Of a DNA stretch of 64,000 nt, positions 9,273-18,268 are shown piece after piece. Source of the DNA: Chelativorans sp. AA-79 (GTDB taxonomy: Bacteria > Pseudomonadota > Alphaproteobacteria > Rhizobiales > Rhizobiaceae); contig NZ_CP120361.1 in assembly GCF_029457495.1 (NCBI RefSeq), positions 3,240,001 through 3,304,000 of the forward strand, written 5' to 3'. The first letter of the stretch is position 1; each line of letters opens with the position of its first letter. Made by a program: the position numbers and the translations under genes. The notes beneath the pieces were generated by a model, which did no database searches, was not told the origin of the DNA, and saw only the letters and a list, made by a program, of their open reading frames with translations.

Positions 9273-9771
9273 CTCGACTCGACCTCTTCTACCGGTTTGT
9301 CCTTGGGCGAGGCGCATCCGGTCTCGCCGTCCGAAAGGTTTTCCGCCATCTTCTCGAGCACGCCTACCAAGGCCGCACGCTCCGCCTCGCCGACGCCGGC
9401 CAGTGCTTCCTCGTAGGTCTGGCCGACCAGCGCCTTGACGTCCTTATGCACCTCGCGTGCCTTCGCCGTGGGGAAGACCATGCGCACGCGCCGGTCCTCC
9501 ACGCCCTGCCGGCGCTCGACCCAGCCGCCCTCCTCCATCCGGTCGATCAGGCGAGAAACGCTGATCGGCTCGATCTCCAAGAGTTCCGCGAGGCGCGCTT
9601 GCGTCGCCCCGTCCTCCTTCATGGTCCAGGAGAGGAGGCGCCACTGGGCGACCGACAAGCCGTGGAGGTTCTCGCCCCCTCGAAACGCTTGCGCATCAAC
9701 CGGGGCACCGTGTGCAGGAGAAAACTGAGGCGTTCCAATTGCGGGGTGAATTTGGATCCCGAATTATTCAT
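9269..9771 (-). pseudogene. MarR-family regulator of the efflux operon, frameshifted
   Basis: The C-terminal 130 codons read as a good MarR winged helix: GLSVAQWRLLSW, then LAELLEIEPISVSRLIDRME and VERRQGVEDRRVRMV (recognition helix and wing with the DxR motif). The expected N-terminal helix lies in another frame, starting at the ATG at 9771: MNNSGSKFTPQLERLSFLL, then HTVPRLMRKRFEG. The two halves join if one base is added to the run of five C (9675-9679, a G run on the coding strand). That would give about 167 residues, the normal family length. Either the gene is inactivated or the run is a sequencing error. It lies first in the emrAB operon and would be the local repressor. Confidence 0.8.
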
Positions 9772-9780
9772 AAGCGCCAT

Positions 9781-9810
9781 ATATTATGAGCATGCTCACC
9801 AAACAAGAGG
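9781..9810 (-). promoter_or_regulatory. Promoter with palindromic operator of the marR-emrAB operon
   Basis: On the minus strand TTGTTT is followed by a 16-bp spacer and ATATAT, a plausible sigma-70 promoter. A perfect 12-bp palindrome, TGAGCATGCTCA (9787-9798), fills most of the spacer, where a bound MarR dimer would block RNA polymerase. The marR ATG at 9771 is only about 10 nt beyond the -10 box with no ribosome-binding site, so the transcript may be leaderless. Confidence 0.5.
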
Positions 9811-9948
9811 AGGAATGGTGCAGCGCAAAAAACTTTTCCGTGAGCCGTGCCACTCCGCTGCCGGCATTGGAGATTCGCGAGCTCTCTTGCCGTCCCGGAA
9901 GCCGGAGCGGAGCGAAGATTATCCGGGATGGTGGGGGGGAGGTTGCGC

Positions 9949-11259
9949 TCAGGCCGCGCGCTCGATGCGGATGACCTGGGGCTTGTCCACCAGGTGGCCA
10001 TCCGTCGTGATGCCGTCCACCGCCTTGCGCACGGCGGCCTCCGTCGTCTCGTGGGTGACGAGGATCACGGTCTTGTGGGCGGCCCCGGTGGCATCCCCGT
10101 GCTGGACGATCGATTCCAGCGAGATGTCGCTGTCGGCCATGCGCCGGGCGATCGCGGCGAAGACGCCGATGCGGTCATGCACGGTGAGCCGGATGAAGTA
10201 GCCGCCCGCATGGGAGCGCATGGCGGCGCGCTTGTAGGGACGAAGCTCGGTTGCGGGCCGGCCGAAGACCGGGCCGTGCTGGAAACCGGGGCGGCTCTTG
10301 GCGATGTCGGCGATGTCGCCGATCACCGCGGAGGCGGTGGCGTTTCCGCCGGCGCCGGGCCCCGATAGCAGCAGTTCGCCCAGCATGTCGGTCTCGATGG
10401 CGACGGCGTTCGTCACCCCGTGCACCTGCGCGATGACGGAGCTCACCGGCACCATGGTCGGGTGGACGCGTTGTTCCACGCCGCTCTCGGTTTTCTGTGC
10501 GACGCCGAGCAGCTTGATGCGGTAGCCGAGCTCGCCGGCGGCGCGGATATCGGCCTGGGTGATATTGGAGATCCCTTCGAGATAGATATCGTCGGCCGAG
10601 ATGCGGCAGCCGAAGGCGAGACTCGTCAGGATCGACAGCTTGTGCGCGGTGTCGTGGCCCTCGATGTCGAAGGTTGGATCGGCCTCGGCATAACCCAGCC
10701 GCTGCGCCTCCTTCAAGCAGTCATCGAAGGAGAGCCCTTCGGCCTCCATGCGGGTAAGGATGTAGTTGCAAGTGCCGTTCATGATGCCGAAGACGCGGCT
10801 GACCTGATTGCCGGCGAGCGCCTCGCGCATGGTCTTGATGACGGGAATACCGCCGGCAACGGCCGCCTCATAATTGAGGAGCACGCCGTTCTTCTCCGCG
10901 ATCCCGGCCAGTTCGACGCCATGCTTGGACAGAAGCGCCTTGTTCGCCGTCACGACATGGCGGCCGGCCTCGAGTGCTGCACGAACGGAGGCGAGTGCCG
11001 CCCCGTCCTCGCCGCCGATGAGCTCGACATAGAGCTCGATCCCGTCGGAACGCGCCAGCGCCACGGGATCGTCGAACCATTGCGCATTGCCGAGATCGAT
11101 GCCGCGGTTGCGGCTGCGGTCGCGCGCCGAGACGGCGACGGGCGCGATCTCGCGCCCGCACTGGCGCGTGAGTTCGGCGCCCTTCTCGCCAAGCATGCGC
11201 ACGACGCTCGCGCCGACGGTGCCGAGACCGGCAATTCCTATGCGCAAGGCTTCGGCCAT
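9949..11259 (-). CDS. hom: Homoserine dehydrogenase
   Basis: A 436-residue enzyme that reduces aspartate semialdehyde to homoserine, the branch point to threonine and methionine. The NAD(P)-binding motif GIAGLGTVGASVVRMLGEKG is near the N-terminus. Catalytic-domain blocks follow: TANKALLSKHGVELA, GIMNGTCNYILTRME and YAEADPTFDIEG with its lysine-rich partner. An ACT domain occupies the last 80 or so residues (YFIRLTVHDRIGVFAAIARR), which in this family gives feedback control by threonine. The aminotransferase gene lies 41 bp upstream on the same strand, the usual Rhizobiales pairing. Confidence 0.96.
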   Translation of the reverse strand: MAEALRIGIAGLGTVGASVVRMLGEKGAELTRQCGREIAPVAVSARDRSRNRGIDLGNAQWFDDPVALARSDGIELYVELIGGEDGAALASVRAALEAGRHVVTANKALLSKHGVELAGIAEKNGVLLNYEAAVAGGIPVIKTMREALAGNQVSRVFGIMNGTCNYILTRMEAEGLSFDDCLKEAQRLGYAEADPTFDIEGHDTAHKLSILTSLAFGCRISADDIYLEGISNITQADIRAAGELGYRIKLLGVAQKTESGVEQRVHPTMVPVSSVIAQVHGVTNAVAIETDMLGELLLSGPGAGGNATASAVIGDIADIAKSRPGFQHGPVFGRPATELRPYKRAAMRSHAGGYFIRLTVHDRIGVFAAIARRMADSDISLESIVQHGDATGAAHKTVILVTHETTEAAVRKAVDGITTDGHLVDKPQVIRIERAA

Positions 11260-11300
11260 GTCTGGAGCCTTTCTTCGAATGCTTGAGAATTTATCGTCGT

Positions 11301-12518
11301 TCAGCGGTGCGCGGCGAGCGGCACCACATTGTCGGGCATCTCGGCCGCCGTGGCCATGAAGCGCTTGATCGAGCGCGCGGCCTGGCGGATGCGGTGCTCG
11401 TTCTCCACCAGCGCGATGCGCACATAATCGTCGCCATGCTCGCCGAAGCCGATGCCGGGGGCGACGGCCACATCGGCCTTTTCCACCAGCAGCTTGGAGA
11501 ATTCGAGCGAACCCAGATGCCGGAACGGCTCGGGGATGGGCGCCCAGGCGAACATCGTGGCGGGCGGCGGCGGCACATGCCAGCCGGCGCGGCCGAAGGC
11601 ATCCACCAACACGTCGCGCCGGCGGTGGTAGATACTGCGCACCTCCTCGATCTCGCCTCCATTGGAATTGAGGGCGGCTGCAGCCGCCACCTGGATCGGC
11701 GTGAAGGCGCCGTAGTCGAGATAGGACTTCACCCGGGAAAGTGCCGCGATCAGCCGCTCGTTGCCCACAGCGAAGCCCATGCGCCAGCCCGGCATGGAAA
11801 AGGTCTTGGACATGGAGGTGAACTCGACGGTCACATCCATGGCGCCCGGCACCTGGAGCACCGAGGGGGGCGGATCGACATCGAAATGGATCTCGGCATA
11901 GGCGAGATCCGACAGGATGATGATGTCGTGCTTGCGCGCGAAGGCCACCACATCCTTGTAGAAATCAAGCGTGGCGAGGCAGGCGGTCGGGTTGGACGGG
12001 TAGTTGAGGATGAGCGCCAGCGGCTTCGGAATCGAATGGCGGACCGCCCGCTCCACGATGGGAATGAAATTATGGTCCGGCTCGGCAGGTATCGAGCGGA
12101 TCACGCCGCCGGACATGATGAAGCCGAAGGCGTGGATCGGATAGGTCGGGTTGGGGCAAAGCACCACGTCGCCCGGCGCGGTGATCGCCTGGGCCATGTT
12201 GGCGAAGCCTTCCTTCGAACCCAGCGTGGCCACGACCTGTGTCTCGGGATCGAGCTTCACGCCGAAGCGGCGGCCGTAATAGGCGGCCTGCGCCCGGCGC
12301 AGGCCCGGAATGCCCCGCGAGGTGGAATAGCGGTGCGTGCGCGGATCCTGCACGACTTCGCAGAGCTTGTTCACGACCGATTGCGGGGTCGGCAGATCCG
12401 GATTGCCCATGCCGAGGTCGATGATGTCCGCGCCGCGCGAGCGGGCGCTGGCTTTGAGCCTGTTGACCTGCTCGAACACGTATGGCGGAAGCCGGCGGAC
12501 CTTGTGAAATTCTTCCAT
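11301..12518 (-). CDS. PLP-dependent aminotransferase (alanine/aspartate type)
   Basis: A 405-residue class I aminotransferase. IIDLGMGNPDLPTPQSVV opens the family fold, ILNYPSNPTACLA is the substrate-binding stretch, DLAYAEIHFD holds the PLP-pyridine Asp/Tyr region, and SMSKTFSMPGWRMGF contains the Schiff-base lysine. The best match in type is the AlaC/LL-diaminopimelate-like aminotransferase found next to hom in Rhizobiales, so amino-acid interconversion is likely; the exact substrate is not proven. The start at 12518 (MEEFHKVRRLPPYVFEQV) is chosen over the longer open frame because it matches the family N-terminus. Confidence 0.9.
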   Translation of the reverse strand: MEEFHKVRRLPPYVFEQVNRLKASARSRGADIIDLGMGNPDLPTPQSVVNKLCEVVQDPRTHRYSTSRGIPGLRRAQAAYYGRRFGVKLDPETQVVATLGSKEGFANMAQAITAPGDVVLCPNPTYPIHAFGFIMSGGVIRSIPAEPDHNFIPIVERAVRHSIPKPLALILNYPSNPTACLATLDFYKDVVAFARKHDIIILSDLAYAEIHFDVDPPPSVLQVPGAMDVTVEFTSMSKTFSMPGWRMGFAVGNERLIAALSRVKSYLDYGAFTPIQVAAAAALNSNGGEIEEVRSIYHRRRDVLVDAFGRAGWHVPPPPATMFAWAPIPEPFRHLGSLEFSKLLVEKADVAVAPGIGFGEHGDDYVRIALVENEHRIRQAARSIKRFMATAAEMPDNVVPLAAHR

Positions 12519-12597
12519 GGCAATATTCCGGAATGATGGACCGCCGCCCTCATACACCCGTTCGCGGAAGCGGTCGATAGTCTCTCGTTGCGAGGGT

Positions 12598-12960
12598 TTA
12601 CTGGCTGTTTGCGCCCTCGATCTCTTTGAGCATTTCCTCCTGGTGCTGCCTGGCCAGCCGCCGCAGCCTTTCGGCTTCCGCCGCTGCGGCGGCACTCGGT
12701 TCCTCGGGCCGGCGCCGTTTCGCGGAAAGCTCCTGCGTCAGCTGCGCCTTCTCCTCTTCCGTGATCTGCGGAGCGGCGGCTTCGACCGGCAGGTTGAGAT
12801 TGGGATAGCCGTCGGGCTGGGTGGGCGATGCCACGACGGGCCGGGATGCGCCATCCGGCCCGGCGCCATAACCGGCGCAGCCTGCCAGCAGCAACGGCGT
12901 GAGACATGGAGCCGCAAGGCCGATTGCGAAAAACTGTCGTATGCGCGCCGCTATTTTCAT
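12598..12960 (-). CDS. Small hypothetical lipoprotein
   Basis: A 120-residue protein. An N-terminal Lys/Arg-rich start and hydrophobic segment end in the lipobox LLLAGC, so the mature protein should be lipid-anchored at about Cys27. The rest is proline- and acid-rich, then an Arg/Glu/Ala-rich helix (AEAERLRRLARQHQEEMLKE) that looks like a short coiled coil. I do not recognise a named family. It lies upstream of the aminotransferase on the same strand and divergent from phaC, with a 78-bp shared promoter region. Function is unknown. Confidence 0.75.
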   Translation of the reverse strand: MKIAARIRQFFAIGLAAPCLTPLLLAGCAGYGAGPDGASRPVVASPTQPDGYPNLNLPVEAAAPQITEEEKAQLTQELSAKRRRPEEPSAAAAAEAERLRRLARQHQEEMLKEIEGANSQ

Positions 12961-13038
12961 ATGTTTTTCTTGAGCATCGACGTAATTTGAATCGGCGCTA
13001 TTTGAGCATAGCGCCCTTGGGGAGGTCCAGCAGGAAGA

Positions 13039-14862
13039 ATGGCCGGCGCGGAAAACAAGGACAACCGCGAGACGTTCGACCCGGCCGGGGCCTATCAGGT
13101 CCGGGACCCGGAACGTTTCGCCCTGAACATGGCCCGCGCGATGGAAGAGGCGGGGAAGGCGGCTGCGGTCTGGGCGCGCGCGCGCGAAAACGGCGAAAAG
13201 CGCGACGCGGTGCCCGAGCCGTTCGGTGACATGGTGCGGACATTCTCCAAGCTCACGGAATACTGGGTCTCCGACCCTGCGCGCGCCATCGAGGCGCAGA
13301 CGCGGCTCTTCTCCAGTTACATGATGATCTGGGCCAACTCGATCCGGCGCTTGAGCGGCGAGCCGGCGGAAGGCATGGTGGCGCCGGAGCCGGGCGACAA
13401 GCGCTTCGAAGACCCGGACTGGGCGAAGAACGCATTCTTCGATTTCCTGAAGCAGGCCTATCTGGTGACGACGCGCTGGGCGGCCGATCTCGTGGAAAAC
13501 GCCGAGGGGCTTGACGAACAGTCCCGCCACAAGGCCCGTTTCTATGTCCGGCAGCTGAGCGAAGCTCTCTCGCCATCGAATTTCGTGCTCACCAATCCCC
13601 AGCTTCTGCGCGAGACCTTCGAATCGGACGGGGAAAACCTGGTGCGCGGCATGCAGATGCTCGCCCAGGACATCATGGCCGGCAGCGGTGAGTTGAGGCT
13701 GCGCCAGGCCGACTACACGAAATTCGAACTCGGCAAGAACCTCGCCACCACGCCCGGCAAGGTGGTGGCGCGCAACGAACTCGCCGAGATCATCCAGTAC
13801 CAGCCTTCGACGGAGAAGGTGCTGCGCCGGCCGCTGATGATCGTGCCGCCCTGGATCAACAAGTTCTACGTGCTCGACCTCAATGCCGACCGTTCCTTCA
13901 TCCGCTGGGCGGTGGACCAGGGGCACACCGTCTTCGTCATCTCCTGGGTGAACCCGGACGAACGGCACGGGACCTATGGCTGGGACGAATATGTGAGCGA
14001 CGGAATCGAGTTCGCGCTCGCCACGGTCGCCCGGCAGACGCGGCAGAAGAAGGTCAATGCGATCGGCTATTGCGTCGGCGGCACGCTGCTCGCCGCCGCG
14101 CTGGCCCTGATGGCGCAGGAGAAGGACGACCGCATCGCCTCGGCCACCTTCTTCGCCAGCCAGGTGGACTTTACCTTCGCGGGGGACCTCAAGGTCTTCG
14201 TCGACGAGGAGCAGATCGCCGCCCTCGAGCAGGCCATGAAGAAAAAGGGGTTTCTGGAAGGGAGCCGGATGGCCACCGCTTTCAACATGCTGCGCGCGCG
14301 CGATCTCATCTGGCCCTATGTGGTGAACAATTATCTGCGCGGGCGCGAGCCGCTCCCCTTCGACCTTCTCTACTGGAACGCCGATTCGACCCGCATGGCC
14401 GCCGCCAACCACTCCTATTACCTGCGCAACTGCTATCTGCAGAACAATCTGGCGCTAGGCCTGGCGAAGCTGCGCGGAAAGAGGCTGTCGCTCTCCGACA
14501 TCAAGGTTCCCGTCTACAACCTCGCGACGATGGACGACCATATCGCGCCGGCAAAATCCGTCCTGCACGGAAGCAAGCTTTTCGGCGGGCCGGTGGAGTT
14601 CGTTCTGTCAGCCTCCGGCCATATCGCGGGCGTGGTCAACCCGCCGGCGCTCGGCAAATACCGCTACTGGACGGGAAAGGGCCCGACGGAAAGCCTCGAG
14701 GAATGGATCGCCCAAGCGAAGGAGCAGCAGGGCTCCTGGTGGCCGCACTGGCAGGCGTGGATCGAGAAGCTGGATGGCGAACGGGTGCCCGCACGCAAGC
14801 TCGACAGGAAGACGAAGTGGCTGGGGGATGCACCGGGAGAGTATGTCCGCATCAGGACATGA
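13039..14862 (+). CDS. phaC: Class I polyhydroxyalkanoate synthase
   Basis: A 607-residue polymerase that joins 3-hydroxyacyl-CoA into PHA storage polyester on granule surfaces. The modified lipase box GYCVGGT contains the catalytic Cys345. The Asp of the triad is in LATMDDHIAP (Asp499/500) and the His in SASGHIAGV (His528). Length fits class I, which works without PhaE or PhaR. phaC beside the hom/aminotransferase region is a known Rhizobiales arrangement. No phaA, phaB or phasin gene is nearby. The start ATG follows an AGGAAGA element. Confidence 0.97.
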   Translation: MAGAENKDNRETFDPAGAYQVRDPERFALNMARAMEEAGKAAAVWARARENGEKRDAVPEPFGDMVRTFSKLTEYWVSDPARAIEAQTRLFSSYMMIWANSIRRLSGEPAEGMVAPEPGDKRFEDPDWAKNAFFDFLKQAYLVTTRWAADLVENAEGLDEQSRHKARFYVRQLSEALSPSNFVLTNPQLLRETFESDGENLVRGMQMLAQDIMAGSGELRLRQADYTKFELGKNLATTPGKVVARNELAEIIQYQPSTEKVLRRPLMIVPPWINKFYVLDLNADRSFIRWAVDQGHTVFVISWVNPDERHGTYGWDEYVSDGIEFALATVARQTRQKKVNAIGYCVGGTLLAAALALMAQEKDDRIASATFFASQVDFTFAGDLKVFVDEEQIAALEQAMKKKGFLEGSRMATAFNMLRARDLIWPYVVNNYLRGREPLPFDLLYWNADSTRMAAANHSYYLRNCYLQNNLALGLAKLRGKRLSLSDIKVPVYNLATMDDHIAPAKSVLHGSKLFGGPVEFVLSASGHIAGVVNPPALGKYRYWTGKGPTESLEEWIAQAKEQQGSWWPHWQAWIEKLDGERVPARKLDRKTKWLGDAPGEYVRIRT

Positions 14863-15049
14863 ACGAATTACAACAGCCTGGAACATGATTTGAACAAGGC
14901 TGCGGGTGCGCGCTGGCACCACCAGGGATAAGCATATTGCTACAATAGGATAATTTCGTTACCACGGGCGCCGTGTTCGAGTGCTTCGAGGGGCGCTCGG
15001 GCATCGCGAGGGGAGATTTCCCCAGAATTATTGCCGGAGAGGGACTCTT

Positions 15050-16459
15050 TTGGCTGCGACTGAGCCGGCCTCGGCTGGAAACGCGAAACGCGGTCAGTTA
15101 TCCGCGCGCCGTATTCTTGGCGTTGCCTTCGCTTGCGCCCTGGCCGCATCCTGTTCCGCTTCCGAAACCGACGCGCAGTTGAGCCTCGCCCCCGTCTCCT
15201 ATGGGAGCCCCACGGTGGACCTCCAGGCCGCCGCGCAGCAGGACGGGCAAACGCCCCTCCCCTCCGCCAGACCACAGCAGGCCCGTGCCGGGGGTGAACC
15301 CTCCGCGACGGATACGCCCGCGCGAGAGGACGCGCCGGCGCTGGCCGACGCTTCCGCATCCGAGAGCGAACCTGGCCGCGAAAACGCGGCATCATCGGCG
15401 AAGGCGGAGGAAAGCTCCCCCACGAGCGACGCTCCCTCAGAACCGACAGTTGCGGAAGAAAAACCCGCCGAGCCGAAGAAGCGCACTTTCCTTGCCAGCC
15501 TTTTCGCCTCCACGCCGGCGGACGGCACGTCTGCCCGGGCTGAAGCCCCGGGCGGCGACGCCGGGTCCCAGAAGGCGGCTGCGCCATCGGAATCCATGCG
15601 GGAAGAGGAGACTGCGGCGGCCGTGACCGATATGCCGGTCGAAACGGCCGCTATCGAGGAGCCCGCGACAAAGGCCGAGGAGGAGCAGCCGGCCGAGGCC
15701 GCCGAAGCCGAGGCGCAGACGGCCAAGCCGCAGAAGCGTGGCTTCCTCTCCGCTTTCTTCTCGTCCTCCGACGAGCCGCGTGTGCCCTTCCCCGACAAGA
15801 AGGCCGAGGGCGTAAGGGCCGAGCCCACGGCAGCCGCGGAGGCGCAGGCCGAGGCCGAAAATGCGCAGGCGGAGAAGCCGGCTGCCAAGGAAGGCGCCAA
15901 GCCCGTCATCTCGCTCGCGTCGACCGCCTCCACCTCGCCGGCGAAGGCGGCGATGTTCAGCATGGATGCACTGCCCGGCGTCCGGCCCGGCGAACAGCTC
16001 TTCGAAATCCGGCTGGGAACGCGCAGCGACGACGGCGACGTCGACGTCTACGAGCAGACGGAGGCGGTTTATCAGGTGGCTTCGGCGGCGGGCCTCGCCC
16101 GGCTCGCGCCCAACGGATTGCTCAAGCAGCGCGAGAGCGTCAATGTGTCCTGCTTCAAGCCGAAACTCGTCAGCACGCTGAAGGCGATCGAACGCCGCTT
16201 CGGCAAGAAGGTGATCGTGACTTCGGGCTATCGCAGCCCCGAACATAACCGCCGCGTGCGGGGCGCTCCGCGTTCCCAGCACATGAATTGCGCCGCAGCA
16301 GACATCCTCGTCGAGGGCGTGAGCAAGTGGGAGATCGCACGCTTTGCCCGCTCGCTTCCCGGCCGCGGCGGCGTCGGCACCTACTGCCACACCAATGCGG
16401 TGCACGTGGATATCGGCCCCGAGCGCGACTGGAACTGGCGCTGCGGCCGGCGCGGCTGA
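15050..16459 (+). CDS. Lipoprotein with C-terminal M15/DUF882-type peptidase domain
   Basis: About 469 residues from a TTG start that follows a GGAGAGG element; a GTG at 14981 is the alternative but lacks a ribosome-binding site. A signal segment (RRILGVAFACALAASC) looks like a lipoprotein or Sec signal. A roughly 280-residue linker rich in Ala, Glu, Pro and Ser follows, holding two similar blocks (KKRTFLASLFAS and QKRGFLSAFFSS). The C-terminal domain has VTSGYRSPEHN, SQHMNCAAADI and AVHVDIG, the His-Asp-His zinc pattern of D-Ala-type carboxypeptidases (YcbK/Peptidase_M15_3). It probably trims or binds peptidoglycan. Confidence 0.8.
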   Translation: MAATEPASAGNAKRGQLSARRILGVAFACALAASCSASETDAQLSLAPVSYGSPTVDLQAAAQQDGQTPLPSARPQQARAGGEPSATDTPAREDAPALADASASESEPGRENAASSAKAEESSPTSDAPSEPTVAEEKPAEPKKRTFLASLFASTPADGTSARAEAPGGDAGSQKAAAPSESMREEETAAAVTDMPVETAAIEEPATKAEEEQPAEAAEAEAQTAKPQKRGFLSAFFSSSDEPRVPFPDKKAEGVRAEPTAAAEAQAEAENAQAEKPAAKEGAKPVISLASTASTSPAKAAMFSMDALPGVRPGEQLFEIRLGTRSDDGDVDVYEQTEAVYQVASAAGLARLAPNGLLKQRESVNVSCFKPKLVSTLKAIERRFGKKVIVTSGYRSPEHNRRVRGAPRSQHMNCAAADILVEGVSKWEIARFARSLPGRGGVGTYCHTNAVHVDIGPERDWNWRCGRRG

Positions 16460-16500
16460 TGCCGGAACGAAAAATCTTTCCTGTCGCTGCCCAGGCGGGG

Positions 16501-16529
16501 TTGCCGGAGGGAGGGAAGCTCACTATAAG
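16501..16529 (+). promoter_or_regulatory. Promoter of the tRNA-Glu gene
   Basis: TTGCCG (16501-16506), a 17-bp spacer and TATAAG (16524-16529) lie just upstream of the tRNA at 16547 and 41 bp past the peptidase stop codon. Spacing is ideal for the housekeeping sigma factor. Confidence 0.6.
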
Positions 16530-16546
16530 CGCCTCGTTCCGAGTGC

Positions 16547-16622
16547 GCGCCCATCGTCTAGCGGTCTAGGACGCCGCCCTTTCACGGCGGAAACACGGGT
16601 TCGAGTCCCGTTGGGCGTGCCA
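16547..16622 (+). tRNA. tRNA-Glu (anticodon TTC)
   Basis: A 76-nt tRNA with an acceptor stem of GCGCCCA against TGGGCGT, whose first pair is G-U. The anticodon arm has stem CCGCC/GGCGG and loop CTTTCAC, giving anticodon TTC. The T-arm contains GGTTCGAGTCC, and CCA is encoded. It decodes GAA and GAG. No integrase or repeated 3' end follows, so I see no sign that it is in use as an attachment site. Confidence 0.95.
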
Positions 16623-17028
16623 ACTTCTTCCGATCCCTGAAGCCTTTGCGACCACCGGGAATGCCGGGCCCCGGCCTCTCCGGCGGCCGACACCGTGCCT
16701 GACCAGCAAGGGAGCAGGCGCGGATGGACGTCGCGAGTGCAAGGTCATCTCGGCCGCGGCCCGCCCTGGCATCGCAGCCCATCTCCTTCCTTTTCACAGC
16801 CCGTGGCTTTACGCTCCGCCCTCTTCCGGTTGCCCCAGCCCTCCCCTACTGCCATATTGGCCGACAGGCATATTGCCGCTCCCAGGCCCGCAAAACCCGG
16901 TAATTGCGCCGTGACGCATATCCGCTTGAAACCTCAACGCCCTTGATGGCGGCGATCATTCACTGAAATGCGAGGATTTGCAAGCATTGCGAGCATAAAA
17001 ATTTCCGCTCTCAATCCATGCGAGCGCA
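16623..17028. other. Intergenic region after tRNA-Glu, nothing recognised
   Basis: About 400 bp between tRNA-Glu and the 3' end of the AbrB-like gene. I see no supported coding frame, no convincing T-tailed hairpin and no copy of the tRNA 3' end. Base composition becomes more AT-rich from about 16960 onwards. Confidence 0.6.
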
Positions 17029-18135
17029 TCAACGTTGTTCGCGCACGGTTTTCGCCACGAATCTGGCGATCGCCGGCCCGAAGAGGAGCACGAACAGGAA
17101 ACGCGCCATCTGCATGGCCATGATGAAGGACATGTTCACATCCTTCGAGGCCGCCGCGATGATGGCCACCGAATCCATCCCGCCGGGGCTGGTGGCGAGA
17201 TAGGCGCTCAGGAGATCGATTCCCAGCGACCGGTTGAGGAGCAGGGCGAGCACGCCGCAGAATGCCATCAGGACGAGGATGGAGCCGATGATCTGCGGCA
17301 GGGCACGCAAAGCGTGGCGGATGATCGGGCGGGTGAAATTCAAGCCGACCGCCCACCCGATGAGCGAATAGCTGGCCACGAGAAGCCAGGGCGGGAGCTG
17401 GAACTGCACGCCGCCGCCCAGATGGAGGCCGATGCCGAGGATCATCGAGCCGAGGAAAAAGGGGGACGGCAGGCGCAGGAGCCGCCCGACGGTGGTGCCG
17501 ACGACGACCACCGCGAGCGTGAGAGCGAATGCGGAGCCGTGGATGGATGGGAACCACGGGACGGCTTCCCTCGCCGTTCCCGACCCGTCGGTCACCAGGC
17601 CGGCAATCACCGCAGCGGCGAGCGCCACCATCATCACCCTCAGATATTGCATGAAGGCGACGAGCCGCTGATCGGCGCCGAAGACCGCCGCCATCAGCAC
17701 CATCGCCGTGGCCGCGCCGGGCGCGGAGCCCCATACGGCGGTGCTGCCGGGCAGAATGCCCCAGCGGCTGATCAGCCAGCCCAGAAAGCTTGAAGCCGTC
17801 ACCGTGCACAGCACGATGCCGAGGAAGAGTGGCCACTCGTCGGCGAGCGCGGCGAGGATGTCGAGCTCGATCGCCATCGCGATGAGGATGCCGATCACGC
17901 CCTGGGATAGGGCAAAGGCCGGCTTGGGCACCCTGACTGCGGCGCCGTTGATGCCCATGACCGCCCCGCCCATCATCGGCCCGATCAGGGCAGCCGCCGG
18001 CAAGCCGAGAAGCTCGAGTAAGCCGGCAAACAGTGCCGAAAGCAGCAGGAGCATCAGCCACTGCAGGGCCGGCGGCACCTTCTCCAGTCTTTCGGATGTC
18101 TGCTGCGAGGCGGGCGCGTCCATTCTCCCGGTCAT
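17029..18135 (-). CDS. AbrB-family membrane protein
   Basis: A 368-residue polytopic protein with about ten hydrophobic segments, in two repeated halves. GLPAAALIGPMMGGAVMG in the first half and PSPFFLGSMILGIGL in the second are corresponding loops, and PGSTAVWGSAPGAATAMVL and TSPGGMDSVAIIAA match each other likewise. This duplication is typical of AbrB (DUF-type, often annotated as ammonia monooxygenase). That label is misleading: these are putative inner-membrane transporters or regulators of unknown substrate. The start is taken at 18135 (MTGRMDAPAS); 18123 is possible. It stands alone on the minus strand. Confidence 0.85.
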   Translation of the reverse strand: MTGRMDAPASQQTSERLEKVPPALQWLMLLLLSALFAGLLELLGLPAAALIGPMMGGAVMGINGAAVRVPKPAFALSQGVIGILIAMAIELDILAALADEWPLFLGIVLCTVTASSFLGWLISRWGILPGSTAVWGSAPGAATAMVLMAAVFGADQRLVAFMQYLRVMMVALAAAVIAGLVTDGSGTAREAVPWFPSIHGSAFALTLAVVVVGTTVGRLLRLPSPFFLGSMILGIGLHLGGGVQFQLPPWLLVASYSLIGWAVGLNFTRPIIRHALRALPQIIGSILVLMAFCGVLALLLNRSLGIDLLSAYLATSPGGMDSVAIIAAASKDVNMSFIMAMQMARFLFVLLFGPAIARFVAKTVREQR

Positions 18136-18218
18136 AGACCCCGGCGCGCAAAAGGCAAGGCGGACGGATCGGGACCGGCGCAGGATAGACCGCCGACAAG
18201 CGAGGCAAGCTTCGCCCA

Positions 18219-18248
18219 AAAGGAACCCGCCGCCTGCAGGCGGCGGGT
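18219..18248 (-). terminator. Rho-independent terminator of the HdeA-like gene
   Basis: A perfect 24-bp palindrome (18225-18248), ACCCGCCGCCTG and its complement, lies 20 bp past the stop codon on the minus strand. It is followed by TCCTTTT. It separates the gene from the AbrB-like gene downstream. Confidence 0.75.
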
Positions 18249-18268
18249 GGTCATGTGGAGCCCGGCCC

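Noticed and set aside
12961..14412. Upstream extension of the small lipoprotein frame into phaC
   Set aside because: The lipoprotein signal starts at the ATG at 12960; the extension is antisense to phaC and low-complexity.
14905..14946. Possible sigma-54 promoter (TGGCAC) before the M15 peptidase gene
   Set aside because: The -12 element TTGC is not at the required spacing.
16547..17028. tRNA-Glu as an attachment site for an integrated element
   Set aside because: No integrase gene, no repeated tRNA 3' end and no foreign gene content follow; the next genes are chromosomal in character.
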